From Ecdyonurus torrentis (lineage: Eukaryota; Arthropoda; Insecta; Ephemeroptera; Heptageniidae), in NCBI GenBank assembly GCA_949318235.1, contig OX439137.1, forward strand, positions 20,950,518 to 21,014,517: DNA of 64,000 nucleotides, given 5' to 3'. How positions within the stretch are numbered: the stretch's first letter is position 1; each line of letters opens with the position of its first letter. The notes below the pieces were generated by a model. That model saw only the letters and a program-made list of their open reading frames with translations, was not told the origin of the DNA and made no database searches. Both the position numbers and the translations under genes were made by a program. Shown here in pieces: positions 30,701 through 43,447 of this stretch.

Positions 30701-32122
30701 ATTGTATTAGTTTTTATATTAAAATTGTGTTTGAAATTAATAATATAAATATTTATTTGAGTTAATTTGAAAAAAATAGAGAGATAGAAACTGACCTCTA
30801 AGTTCTTTCTTCCTCAGTGGGTAGATTGTCAGGAACAAATCATCCATGGCAGATCCAATGCGGTCCAACGAAGGTTGAATCATGGGTCCTCTTCTGCGTT
30901 GCTATTAAAACGGGTAAAAATCTTGATGTATAGAGGTTCAAATCTTTACGCAGGAAACTTAAATCACGCACTTTTCTGACACCAATTGTAACCTCTAAAA
31001 AAAATAAGATAAATTTGTGTTGAAATAACTAAGAGGAAGATTCATTGTTCAAACTTGATTTTATTAATTATGGAAGAACTGTATAATATAAAATTGCATA
31101 GTAAGAGAGAGTGGTGAGTCACCGGGCAGAGTCTCTCCCTCTTACTATGAAGAACATATTAAGTTATTTGACCATTCTCCGGTGATGAATAAAAGATAAT
31201 GGTATTGAATAGTAGTTGAATGGTTAATGCCTGATATCAGCAAGCGCCTTATATATTACACTCGGCACTCGACAAACAGTTATAATTGCTGAGGGCTAAG
31301 TAACAAGGATGTACAAAAATAAATGACACTTTCTCTTTGATTGACAAATTATTGGTGACAAATAGATTATTTACGATATAGCAGAAATAACTGTTACATA
31401 TATATAACATTTGGAGACATAAACGCTGCGGTCAGATTTATTCGGCGGGAGTGTACAGCTCTGGCCAAAAGTTACCGAACGATTTTTATAGGCAACCCTC
31501 AACCACCCTATGCTATCTATATATTAGAAAACGCAGCGGCCGCCGCTGCCCCGTTCGGAATCTTTTGGCCAGAGCTGTACCTCTACTTATACCTCTACTT
31601 GTGTTATTTGAAAGTTTAATGTATCAACTGCTTATTATATACTTTTTTAAAAACATTGAATATCAGATAAATGAGAAAAAACATATTCAAATTAGTATGA
31701 GGCAAAAAAAAAAAAAAAAAAAAAAAACTGGTAATTTTTTCCCAAAGCACTCGTTTTTTTTTTTTTGTCCTGATGGATACTTGAACTGTTTTAAATATGT
31801 AAAGAAACAGTTATATAGTAGGTAAAAAATAAATGTCTATTTTTTTTTAAATACAATTACTTTTAGTCTAACACTGTTTCTAATAAATTCTTTAATATTT
31901 TTCTGTTGACAGTTACAAGTAAGAGTTGGACATGTTGACGACCCAGCTTTAAATTATTATAAAAAGGTACCATTTACGATCAGTTACATTAAGATCTACG
32001 AAGAAGGCACACCTGAACCGACAAAAAAGCCAAAACCTACAAAACCACCATGCTCATGTCAACAAGATCATGAGTCTATGTCAACACCCAAACCAAAAAC
32101 TACACAATCAAACAAAAACTGA
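26399..32122 (+). CDS. secreted two-domain DFSDG-family protein, tandem gene 2
   Basis: Exons 26399-26851, 27780-28343 and 31913-32122 give 408 residues with two phase-0 introns. The signal peptide is MKQVVLVVLSFVCLA, with DFSDGIEDHIFNC starting domain 1. Domain 2 opens DFSDGYQDFQIEPC near residue 189, followed by EDASNYPAP, DGKVMSF and KTCLKF. The tail from about residue 372 is PEPTKKPKPTKPPCSC then a Ser/Thr/Lys-rich end. The donor of exon 2 is GTTAGT. Domain 1 reads NYGGN where the paralogues read NYPGN. Intron 2 is 3.6 kb because a MITE pair, a non-LTR fragment and an LTR element accumulated in it; all coding exons remain open. It is closest to gene 3. AATAAA lies at 32285-32290. The function is unknown; it is secreted by inference from the signal peptide. 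Confidence 0.85.
27355..27512 (+). mobile_element. MITE, TACACGG-ended family, in intron 1 of gene 2
   Basis: The copy begins just after ACACGGAAAGACTAAATTACG and ends TTGTTTTTGTCCGTAT. The same insertion is in intron 1 of gene 3 (47637-47795), so it predates their duplication. Confidence 0.7.
28837..29386 (-). mobile_element. truncated non-LTR retrotransposon in intron 2 of gene 2
   Basis: The minus strand (29396-29199) encodes about 65 residues like the end of a non-LTR reverse transcriptase ORF: TRCDKSIIKVPKANYKMYE, then GGKLWNQLPANLRNS and FKSQLKKLLF. Gene 3 lacks the segment at the matching place (about 49140-49150), so it inserted after the duplication. It is unrelated in detail to the 23274-23868 fragment. 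Truncated and inactive. Confidence 0.75.
29443..29856 (-). repeat. long terminal repeat (3' LTR in element orientation)
   Basis: A 414-bp repeat with TGTAAC...GTTACA ends. It matches the partner LTR through GATTCATTGTTCAAACTTG and GCCTGATATCAGCAAGCG. Confidence 0.85.
30987..31398 (-). repeat. long terminal repeat (5' LTR in element orientation)
   Basis: A 412-bp repeat with TGTAAC...GTTACA ends, bordered on its inner side by the putative primer-binding site. Confidence 0.85.
31456..31577. mobile_element. 122-bp Tc1/mariner-type MITE in intron 2 of gene 2
   Basis: The ends CAGCTCTGGCCAAAAGT and CTTTTGGCCAGAGCTG are inverted repeats. TA dinucleotides flank it (31454-31455, 31578-31579), as expected of Tc1/mariner targets. 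Orthologous copies are at 49258-49379 (gene 3) and a diverged one at 55123-55243 (gene 4). Confidence 0.85.
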
Positions 32123-32284
32123 AGTTATTTAAAAATCTGCATTGAAATAGCATGAATAAGTTCAAACATTTTTAGAGGTTAATTTTATTGGTCAAAGAGG
32201 ATGAATAATTAAATATGTCAATGTCAAAATTTTAAGTTAATTATGTATTTTTTTGTAATCAATGAAATATAATAATAATAATGT

Positions 32285-32290
32285 AATAAA
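32285..32290 (+). terminator. poly(A) signal of gene 2
   Basis: AATAAA lies about 160 bp after the stop codon. The same position relative to the stop is kept in gene 3 (50101-50106). Confidence 0.5.
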
Positions 32291-32406
32291 ATACATCTAA
32301 TAACTTTAATTTCGTTGCAAAATATATTCATATTTGATGATTTTCTAAAATTTATTTGTTTTAATTATTAACCATTGTTAGATTTTTTTCTGATACTTTC
32401 AAGCAG

Positions 32407-32463
<57 letters not shown>

Positions 32464-33482
32464 CCCGGGGTGTAGTCCTAAAAATTAACAAAGTATGGCG
32501 GAAGGTTTACTAGACGGAGGGTGGGGAGGCTGGAATAGCCCGCCGTAGGCGAAATTTTTTTTTGGGGACACACCCTTTTTTTGGGAAATGCGTAAAATTA
32601 GTATACTTGGAAAACTGACGCTCAAATTATTGGACATTCAATTTTGATGCTTTTTTTAACTTTTTGAAAGATTTGTTTTTTCGTTGACATTTTCACTTTT
32701 CCATTATTAAAGCAATTTTGCTTTATTAATTTTTCACAGCAATTTAATTTTACCGTCAGATTTTTTTTTGCCTTCTTTGCCTTATTTGCAAGAAAAAAAA
32801 AGAAGATAAGAAATGATAGCGTTTGAAATGGAAAGAAGAGATAAGGTTCAATGTCACTATACAAAATTAAATGCAGATACAACACTAGGGCAATACAGTG
32901 CTGCTATTAATTATCTTATAGAAATATTATAAAGTCATAATATTTATACACTCACAAAACAAAAGTATACTCTCAACCGCACATATGTTTAGAGAGCACC
33001 TATGTACGAAATGCTTAAATTCTTCGTCAAAGTTGAGTGCATTTTTACTACAAATATTCAGATTTGTAGAGGCTTGTTCTACTGTAAACATTAGAGTTTA
33101 CTCTCTACTCTATTCACTATAGTAGAAATATGCACTGGTAGTGGGTAAACATTTATTGAATAGAATAAATATTTTAAATGATTAATCTTTAGTGTCACAT
33201 TTTGGATAATTTTACTTTTAGGTACTCTCTCTCTATATATATAATATATAAGCATTTGAATTTGATGTAGAAGCATGACTGTTTAGAGTCAATGGCTGAA
33301 ATAATTAGCGAATATTAGATTTAAACTACACGTAAAAAACAAATTGCTTAATTTTTGCTGCATTAAATAATTGCTATATTGTAGAGCACAAATATGAAGT
33401 AAGATATTTTATTGACCCAAGCAGCTAGTTTAAAGTAACACATGTTGCTATGTTGTAATAAAATAAGTCTTAAAAGTCTTAC
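32291..33482. other. gene-free stretch after gene 2
   Basis: A (TA)n run lies at about 32410-32459. Next is a small possible MITE at about 32467-32575, with ends GGGGTGTAGTCC and GGGGACACACCC in inverted orientation around an unusually GC-rich core. The rest is unremarkable AT-rich DNA. Confidence 0.5.
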
Positions 33483-33860
33483 ATACATACATACATATCA
33501 TGACGCCATAATCCCTTTCGGGGTAGGCCAGGATGAATCCTTTTTAGTAAGAGGGCTTACCATGATCTGTGGCTTAACAGACCACAGGCTCTACCCTTAA
33601 TACCACACTCCTCTGGGCTCCTAATACCAGACCTGTGCAGCTCGGACCACCAAATCTTACGACGGCAGCACTCGCCACTCACTATGGACGAGAGGTGGAC
33701 AAACTGCCTGGCCAACCCTTGCATTGCAGCGGAAATGTACACATTGAAACACACTGAAACTTCACCGTTCTAACCACCGCTCTTACAAGCTGGCCTTTCA
33801 AGGTAACGCCGAACCTCCAGCGTGCCAAACGAGCACGCTAACTACTACACCACATGACCA
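33483..33860 (-). mobile_element. tRNA-derived SINE, family 1, minus strand
   Basis: This copy matches 21904-22292 over its whole length in the opposite direction. It begins with an ACAT-repeat tail on the plus strand and ends with the tRNA-like head near CACGCTAACTACTACACCAC. Orientation and position differ from the gene 1 copy, so it is an independent insertion. Confidence 0.85.
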
Positions 33861-34089
33861 GTCTTAAAGTGCTGAAAGTCTTAAAATATGCTATACGTAG
33901 TATAAGCACTATAACAAATAGCAAAAAAATAGCAAAAGTTGCTAAATTGAGATATTACAACGAAACATAAATACTTAAGATTGAGGCAAGTAAATGCAAT
34001 AGGAAGACAAATAATCTAGACCATAGGTATTATTAATAATAATTTATTATACTACAATAATATCTAATGCAGGCGCAATAAGCTTTAAT

Positions 34090-36115
34090 TTGCAATACAA
34101 AAGATATTTGATGACGATGACTGTATTATAATTCCTTTGTTTTAATGATTTCCTTTTTTTAAACTTTTTCAAATACTTTAAAGCAATAATACATTTTTAA
34201 TGCTTAAAATCTTGCGCAACAAATTCTCATTGAAATATAATTGTATTTTGAGCTCTCCACCCTCCCACAAGTGTTATGTGAATTCGCCTTTTATGGTATT
34301 CTATAAATTATACACCAATATTAGCATGAAGTAATATTTTTAATATTCATTAATTGAAATTGTATGGAATATGTTTAGCACATTATAATAAACTGAGATT
34401 CAGGTTGAAATGTATTTAGTGAGGTTATTTTGTTTTTATCATTGTCCCCATGAAAATACTATAATTTTCGTTTATTATTGTTAGAAGCTCAAAAAATTAA
34501 GACTGTTCAAACTATATTTTATGGTTGACATATTACGTAAAAGTTACAAGCGTCGAAGCTCGTCAATAGATAAACAAAGTTGGAACCGTTCACATAGACA
34601 TGTGAACGGATCCAATTAATGCAACTTTGTTTATCCGTTAACGAGCTTCTATGTACCGAAATGAAATCATAAAACTGCACAACAATATAAAGAAAAGCAA
34701 CAATGTATGCCCATTCTCCTGTCTGCTATTTCAGCGCTCCATTCCCTTCATACCTGTTATCTGTAATATCAAACACATCCTGTCTTATTCGTATTTCTTG
34801 ACCAAGTCGACGCTCACCAAGTTCTAGTAAACAACCAAAAACTTGATCTCTAATATAAATACATATTTACTGATATTACAATTTTTTTTTAAACATAAAT
34901 CTTGATGTTTTTAAAATCAAGCAGTTTTGCTTCTCATCTCGTAGCAAGGTTATTTGTTAAGTATTGAAACTTCATGTTTGAGATTGTTATTTCACATCGA
35001 ATTTGTTTAAAAAAAAGTACTGATCACAACTAAATATCATTTTATTATCCAGAGATTTATTAGTTTATTTTTATTCATGCATTATTGTTTAGAAATTATT
35101 TCATCAAATTTTTTTTTTTTTTTCGTAATATAAAAAGTTTTCAAAAAAAAGCTTTATTTATTTTTAGAATAATATTCAGAAAGAAAAAAGTGTAAACATA
35201 TATATAATACACAAAAATATAAAACATAACAGCATGCATCATGTCCGGTGAGTGATTTTACCTAAGAGATAAGGAGAAGTAGAGAAGGAGACTTTTTTCT
35301 TCTTTTATATCGCTATGTTGCCGGTTTTCTAATTTTCCCAAAAGGCTAATGTATTGCAGTTTTATGATTTAATATCGGTACGTAATTTTTACATTAAAAA
35401 AGAAACTTTATAATAATATTTGCAATCTTTTTGAACTGCACTTTTTTTTCCTTTTGTGAAAATCCCTCTCTAATCTTTTTCCTCACACCTGGAAGTTGTA
35501 TTGTTAAAAATAGTTATGGAAATATGTTGTCTAGTGTAAAATCTATATTATATCAAAATGTACACTATTTCAGATGTAAATATTTTAGAGATTTTGCTAA
35601 CTGATGTAAAAAATAAAATGTATAATAATATTATATTATTATAAGTCATGTATTACTAAATTTTTGAGACTAATTAAAACTTCTAGTATTATATTGTAAT
35701 AAAATATAAAAATTCTACTCGAGTAAAAACATTTTCCTTTCAAAATACAATAGAAATACTGCACAAGTAAAAAATAATAATTAAAAAAAAAGCACTAAAA
35801 CTACGACATTATAGTACAATAACTTATTAATAGTATACTCTCTTAAATTTAACATACTTTCTATAACAGCAGGTAACTTGAACTAGAATTTTGTAGATTT
35901 TTACTGCAATGACTCAAGAAAGCACCTGTAGTATAGGCAACTCTTTGAGCACTAGATAATTGCAGGTTGCATATCTCACATTTTTTGCAGGGGTTTTATA
36001 AGTAAGTTTTTTATTTTCACAAAGATAACGTTTTATTATGTCAACATTACCTCATAGAGTACATAAATATTTATTTACAAATATATTTGTATCTAAATGA
36101 TTGATTGATTGATCT
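34090..36115. repeat. segmental duplication, copy B (partner 22453-24525)
   Basis: Matches copy A, including its palindromic MITE. The part at 35336-35905 is extra; it contains a segment (about 35440-35620, with ATGTACACTATTTCAGATG) that recurs at about 62110-62285. No gene. Confidence 0.85.
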
Positions 36116-36210
36116 TTCAGTTAGTTTGGTTTAAATCGTTAAATCGTATTGAATGGATCGATAGGAGATTAATCGTATCAGAGAGATTAATCAGATTATT
36201 GATATAAAAA

Positions 36211-36323
<113 letters not shown>

Positions 36324-37773
36324 CCTGTAATATAGAACCCAACGATCCCAGTCTCCAACGTGCATAGGATCCAAAATACGCCCTCTGGAGTAAGAGTGGG
36401 GGTTATGGGCGGACAAAGCAGTTGATTGACGTAAAAAGTCTGGCAACATTGTCCTTTGGATCCTAAAATCCTTGGACTCTGTTAACATATTTATAGTTAT
36501 TTACTTTAGTTTTATATATATTAATCTTATTTTTAAAAGTTCATTTTTTTTATCTTTGGTGAAATTCACAATTATATTTAAATTTTATTTAGTTAAATTT
36601 GTTTATTGTACTTTTTTTTATAGTTTGTATGTGTGTAATAAGGTAAATATATGTATAAAAATATATTTTTTTTATTATTTTTTATAATTAAAATAGTCAT
36701 TTTGATAGTATTTAAAAATAAATAATATATTTCTAATATATTGCAATAAATATATAATTATATTCAATATAACAATATGTACTGTTCATGTTTATAAAAG
36801 TTAATTAAAAGAAATGTTCTTTTTCTTATGTCAAATATTATCAAAATATTATACATAAAAATAATTAAATTTTTTGATTTAACTATATAACTTAATATAA
36901 ATAATTAACGTTATTAAAACAAATGAATAAAAAAAATTACGATATTTCAAAGGCTCAAAATTTTGATATGCAAATCCTTGCATTTAGCAAAATTTTGGAC
37001 TTCTGAAAAGGTAATATAAATAACAATCATTACAATATATAATATAAAATTTTAATTAATTTTAACGTTAATTTATGAAAAAATAAATTGCAAATAAAAA
37101 TGTAGGTGATGGTTGTAATACAAATTTTATTATTTTTATTAATTTTGCAAGCATGAATTTCATGGACGATGTCAAACCCTCAAAGAAAGAATATATATAA
37201 TTTTTGGAGGCACGTATACAAATACCATAAAGTACAATTGTTTGCAATAATCAATAATCCAAAGTTTTTTTTTTATATTATTACTGTTATTTTTATTATT
37301 AGTTCCAATTTCAAACAAGCAAAAAAATAATAATAATAATAATTAATAATAATAAATCATTGTAATCACTAATCAGTAATCACACATTATTATTTGATAT
37401 TATAAGAAAGAAGAGACTTTAATTTATATAGCATAAGTTGAATTTTACAATGGCGCGTTATAAAAATTATGTTGATAAATTATCGAAAGAGGACAAATAA
37501 TTATTTTATAATCATATTGTTCAAGATACAATATTATGTTGTTACAGTTAATTTTTATTTATTTTAAGTCAGAGCATAGACATGAGTCAGAGTATAGAAA
37601 AGCAGTTATTTTGGGAAGAAAAAAATGGAAGAAGAAGAAACAAAAAGAATGACAAAGAAAAGAAAGTATTTTTTTTTTATTAAAGTTCATAATAATAAAA
37701 AAGCTTGAAAGGAGGAACAATAATAAACGAAAAAGTAGAAATTTTTATCATATTGCAACCTATTTTTATTGTT

Positions 37774-38379
37774 AATAGACAACTTCACATAATCAGCAAT
37801 TGCGTCAATGGCAAGGGTCATCAGGTTGATCACTGGCAAGGGTCATCATTAGTTTTATGTTAATTTTTTCGGTATACAGAGCTTACCATTGGTAGCGTTT
37901 TATTTTTTAAATTTCTTGCCTATCAGAATTATTAAAACACGTTAATTTGCACATTATCATAAAGTAAAAAGCATAACTAAAAAATTTATTTAGGACGTGA
38001 ACAATTAAACCCCAGTGAAAGGAACGGGGTGAAAACTGTGCTCAAAGTCAACTCCATATGAGGGTTTTGGTTCTACCAGAAACGTTAGTTTCTCAAAGTA
38101 GAAACTGGCGGATCAACTTTGAGCGCAGTTTTCACCACTTTCACCACAAGGGCTAGTTCTCATCTTAAATACTTTTTTAATTTACATGCTTTTTACATTT
38201 TAATAATGTGCAATTTAACGTGTTTTAATAATTCTGAAGCAAGAAATTAAAACCCTCAATTTTAATGGTAAGACCTATACCAGGCCAATATTAACATAAA
38301 ACTAATGATGACCCCTAGCCAGTTATCAACTTGATGACCATTGCCAGTGCCATGTCCTGATTATGGGAAGTTGTCTATT
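37774..38379. mobile_element. foldback element of about 600 bp
   Basis: The left arm begins AATAGACAACTTCACATAAT and the right arm ends ATTATGGGAAGTTGTCTATT. Complementarity continues almost to the centre, where GGTGAAAACTGTGCTCAAAGT-like sequence pairs with ACTTTGAGCGCAGTTTTCAC. No ORF. Confidence 0.75.
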
Positions 38380-38980
38380 GTAATATTTATGTATTTCATA
38401 AAAAAATATATTTACATTTGAATATAGTACAGAGATCAGATTCTAATATTTTTAACTTAAATATAAAAGGAAACAAGTAATTCAAACCTTTCGTGTAATT
38501 TTAAAAAATAGCAATAAAATTGGAATACGAAATAAATTTTATAAGGCATATATATTAGTTTGAAATTTTATTTATTATCGTGTTTTTAATAGAATTATTA
38601 AAAAAGTGTCATCCCAAAAATTTAACTTCATTAAATTGGGAATAGGTAAGAAAAAAAAGGAGAATAATTATAATTTAAAAAAATAAATTACTAATAATAA
38701 GAAGAATGAAAAGTAAATTTAGTAAAAAAAATCGTTGTAATATCAATAAAAGTTTAATTATAAGAGTATGCAAAAATTCTTGTAAATCTTTTGATAGCAT
38801 ATGCGTATACTGATTTTATAATTATTCCCCGTTTTTCCAAGTTCTATTATTCACTTGTTCTAATTTTTTAAGTGAACATAACCATTTTTTATTTTATTTT
38901 TTCACTATAACACATTTAACTTTTTAAATGTAAAATATTCGTTTTACCCTATTATTATACGATTTATTCAATATAAATTG

Positions 38981-39019
<39 letters not shown>

Positions 39020-39101
39020 AGCTCTCGAGGTTTTTATTACTCTTTGCTAAATATTCAAAATAATAAATAATATTTAAAGTAAAGTGAAATACTTTCGTCT
39101 C

Positions 39102-39722
39102 GATAACAAAGAACTAAGTACTATGTAAAACAGAAACAGTACAGTAAAAGATGAAAAAAAAAAGTGAAGAAAGAGCTGTATGTACAATACCAATTAAGGG
39201 ATTAAACCTCCTACTTGAGCACAAGACACCTATTGTATTATCTTACCTTTATATACGAGTTACGATTTTTATATAAAATGTGAAGTAACCGTATAGCAGT
39301 GAACTAAAATTACTTTATTTCGTAGTTTTACTAAAAATTATGCATATTTCTTTTTTGATTGAAGTTCTAGAGTTATTTTTAAGAGTTGTGTAATTGCAGT
39401 GTGAAAAGTATTTTTGTTAAATTATATATTTTGCATTTGAATCTTGGTCTTCAAAATGACTCTAGAACTTTAATCAAAAAAGAAATATGCATGATTTTTA
39501 ATAAAACTGTAGTAAAAAATAATGTTAGTATTAGTAATGTATAAATGTTATCACTGTGAATATTACTTCGTGTGATATCAAAATCAATCACGCATAAGAT
39601 AATTTAGGTCTTTTGCTCAGGTAGCAGGTCGACGCCCCCAGGATCCCTGTTTTTGTAAAAGCGCTCTTTGTCCGCACCTATTTTTTCTACTGTACCGTTT
39701 CTGTCTCCGGTCCTTTGTTACC
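39102..39722. mobile_element. second foldback element of about 620 bp
   Basis: The outer arm GATAACAAAGAACTAAG with ACAGAAACAGTACAGTA is complementary to TACTGTACCGTTTCTGTCTC and TCCTTTGTTACC on the right. An inner pair around ATGCATATTTCTTTTTTGAT is also inverted. Its ends are unlike those of the element at 37774. No ORF. Confidence 0.7.
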
Positions 39723-39887
39723 CAAAAAGCATTCTTCATTCATATAAACATAGTTTATTTAAATTAGCATTGAATTTCTATATAATGACATAAAATATTA
39801 ATATTGCATAAACAATTGAAATTTAGAGGCATGATGGCCACTTTATAACAAGCAAACAGGTGCAATATAAATTTTTAAATAAAAAAC

Positions 39888-39892
<5 letters not shown>

Positions 39893-39930
<38 letters not shown>
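39893..39930 (+). repeat. (TC)n microsatellite
   Basis: A pure TC run of about 38 bp. Confidence 0.9.
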
Positions 39931-39935
<5 letters not shown>

Positions 39936-40146
39936 AAATATTAATAGCGAAGCATCTATATTATTTATAATTATATACTAGATAGAATCATATTCAAAAA
40001 TGTTAAAAATATATTCTTAAGCGTTATAAGAAATTAAATCATCTAATTGTGTTGAAAATTATCGACACTACTTTTAGCAGAAATAAAATAAATAAATTAT
40101 GAAACTTATTTATATTCATTATATAGCAATTTTATATAAAATATAT

Positions 40147-40500
40147 CAAGGGTGTCAAACTTTTGTTTCGCATGCCGGGCCAACACGGTTCTAGAAATCA
40201 TTTGCTGGACGCAAACTTCAATATATATAGGGGGTATAAGGAGATACTTACATAATATAATATAAAAGGCCACGCCGGAGGCTATTAAAGAAAAAAAAAG
40301 TAAGGGGTCGTGGATATTGATTTTTACGCACATATTGTAACTTTTACTAAATATATCAACATCGTTAACATTAAACTCCAAAAATTATTGGGTAAAACTG
40401 TATACAGTATATATGTTTAATTTCATTTAATTGTGTTATCAGAAATTCTGCGGCCGGGCAGCTCAAAATGACCTCGCGAGCCACGTGTTTGACACTACTA
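40147..40500. mobile_element. probable hAT-type non-autonomous element
   Basis: The ends CAAGGGTGTCAAAC and GTTTGACACTACTA are inverted. The GTGTCAAAC core with GGCCGGGCAGCTCAAAATGA and CTCGCGAGCCACGTG just inside is a layout familiar from hAT-derived repeats in many animals. I could not match an 8-bp target duplication, so the borders are approximate. Confidence 0.55.
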
Positions 40501-42369
40501 TTAAATATAATATAATAGAGAGTATATTTATAAAAATAACATTAATACTTTTTTTGTTCAACATTATTTTTGCCATGAAGCATTTTAATTTAATATTATA
40601 TGAATAATGTTTTGTGCTAGCATAACATGACACAATATAATTTGTGTCCGTGTATTAGTTTAAAAAAATACATCAATTATAATTTGCAAGGGCCTATTAA
40701 ACTCATTAAGATTTTGAAATTGACTTACATTGTTAGTCATGTATGCTGTATTTATATGTTGTTGCAAAAATGTTGCAGAATAGGAACATCATAAATATAA
40801 CTATGCAATTATAATAATATATTATAATAGATAATATTCATTTTTCTAATTTTATTCTTCTTGAATCCAACCTAGGTCAAGGTCTTATCGGCTGGTTATT
40901 GGTTATTTCACTTTGTATAATGTTATATTTTATTGTAATTAATATTTCATACAAAAAAAAAAAACAAAAAAAACACACATATATGCTATATGCTAATGAA
41001 AGCTATATAATGTAGTTATTATGCAGTATATAGCATAAATTTTATTGTATTTCACAAATGTTTCTGGAAAACTGTGGTTAGATAATTATTCGGCTTTATC
41101 TTTTTATTTGTACGTCGTGTTCTTGAGTTTGACATGGCATAATAATATGCAGTTTGTTTTTATTTTTATTATTATTTCTTCTTTCTGTTTCACCTTTTCT
41201 TTTTGTAAAACGGACTTACTTTGTTGATATATCTATATAAATTAACCCTAGATTGTCATTCTTCATATATATATTATATTATAATATTATATTAACTTTA
41301 TAAGGGAGAACACTAATTTAATGGCATATATGTTATATCTCTCATCGAACTCTCCAAACTATTCAAAAAGTGATCTTTGATTTTCTGATATTAATTAATA
41401 GTAAAGTAATTATTTTAATTTATTTTGTACATTATTTAGTTATGTATTTGTAAACATTCTTTACATTATATTGACTGTTAATCAGAAAAATATTTATATA
41501 CCCCCAAAAATGCAACAAAACACAAAACTTTGCTATACAAAATATATGCAGCATTATACCTAATCAATTAATATATTTTATTTAACTCCTAGTATTTTTT
41601 TAAGTGTTGTTATATGCCGATTTTGTTTCTATCATTTTCTTATGAAGATTGACAGACTTCACAGACTGCATTATCACAAAATATAATAAAAATAAAATAA
41701 AACATGCTATATAACATAAAAAATTAATTTGCAATATATTACGTTGCACTAACTTATTGATTTTTATAATGTTACAATCTAAATTCAATTAGGGACAAAA
41801 AATTAATTATAATAACAATGTATTAAAGAAATTCCTATCATTATAAGTGTTAAAAAAATAAAATAAAGTTTCAAAACTTTGGCGCATTTTGTAATATTAA
41901 AAATAATGAAAAATCCTTAATTTTGATAATGATTTTATTTAAATTTTAAGATATTATAAATTTTCAAATTTTTATTCATAAAATTAATATTTTATATAAA
42001 AATAAATATTCAAATTTAATGTCTTTTATTTTTATTAGCAAGTATAAATTTATTCCAATATTAAATACTAATAAATATAAAAAAAAAAACAGAAAAATAA
42101 AATGACTGTATACAAACTGCCCATCTAATCAACTGCTCGTAGGATCCAATAATTACTAATAAATAATAATAATAATAAAATAAATGTATACAAACTGTCC
42201 ATCTAATCAACTGCTCGTAGGATCCAATTTGCTGGGTTGCCAAGTAGGTATTTATAACTTTAATACCTGCCCACATCCCTCCCTGCGCCACCCTAGAAAT
42301 CCTTTGCCCCTCCTACTTTTGGATCCTATGAGCGTTGGAGACTATAATCAATGGATTGAAGAATACGAC

Positions 42370-42444
<75 letters not shown>

Positions 42445-42722
42445 TTCAAACAATAAAAATATTAAGTTATAAAATTTTGCAGTTAAAAAATGTATGCACA
42501 CATACAATAATGAGTCAATTTTTATTGTAATACTTATAAGTCAAAGAGATAAAATATAAAGTATAGATAATTAAGGTTACGTAAATAAGCCTACACTGTT
42601 AAAAGTAAGAGGTGGAAATATCGTATTTAGTTTTTGAAATTTTATAACTTATAAGTAGTGCAGAATTAACTGTTATGACGTCATTAGCAAAAGTAAGCGT
42701 CAATATTCTATAACTATAAAAA

Positions 42723-43078
42723 GGTAACGCAAAGTCCCTTACATGTCTTCCGACTCCCTGTATAAATTTGTAGACAAGCTTTACACTAGCGCCGCGATTG
42801 GCAGCCAAAACTACTATATTACAAATACTGCTTTATAAAGGTTTGAGGTCTTGTTGTCACCTGAGCGCAAGAATTCTGAGTGTTTATCTCTGTTTACGTC
42901 ATACATTACATCGTTTCTGACCTTTAATCAGCCTTAATTATCCTTTCATATAATAGTTCAAATTGCCCCCATGCGTATCGCAAGTGTTCCCTACAGAGGG
43001 AAATTTAAATCAGCATGTCTAAAAAACCAGCAAAGAGTTGGAAGACATGTAAGGAACATTGAAGGTAACTTCAAAAGA
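42723..43078. mobile_element. MITE-like insertion in the gene 3 upstream flank only
   Basis: CCTTACATGTCTTCCGACTC near the left end pairs with GAGTTGGAAGACATGTAAGG near the right end. Copy A reads through this place at about 25028-25034, so the element arrived after the duplication. The interior is less AT-rich than its surroundings. Confidence 0.7.
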
Positions 43079-43079
43079 G

Positions 43080-43278
43080 ATAAGTATTATTCAGATGACG
43101 CGTATAAATTTTACGCGCGTCTACGCGCGTTAAAAATTTAAACAAACAAATGGAGCCGTTCATATTGTTTTTGAAAATTACTTTGTGAACGGCTCCATTT
43201 GTCTACGTTGTTCCAAATTTGCTTATCCATCAACGCGCGTCAAATTTACGCGTCATGTGATTGTGAATAATACTTTAG
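43080..43278. mobile_element. palindromic MITE with GACGCG ends, copy B
   Basis: Paralogue of the element at 25035-25235, with the same inner palindrome around GGAGCCGTTCA and TGAACGGCTCC. Confidence 0.75.
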
Positions 43279-43350
43279 GGTAAAATAGGTAAAATATATT
43301 AATTTGCAATGGCCAAATTTGACGTATTAATGTTTGCGGCGTCATTTACA

Positions 43351-43443
<93 letters not shown>

Positions 43444-43447
<4 letters not shown>

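Larger units (their letters stand above)
29443..31398 (-). mobile_element. short non-autonomous LTR retrotransposon in intron 2 of gene 2
   Basis: Two direct repeats, 29443-29856 and 30987-31398, start TGTAAC and end GTTACA, as LTRs do. They are flanked by TATA on both sides (29439-29442, 31399-31402). On the minus strand TTGGTGTCAGAAAAG follows the 5' LTR and has the look of a tRNA primer-binding site. The 1.13-kb interior has no gag-pol reading frame, so the element is TRIM-like. The LTRs differ at about ten bases plus a small indel. Gene 3 shows the unoccupied site near 49200. Confidence 0.85.
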
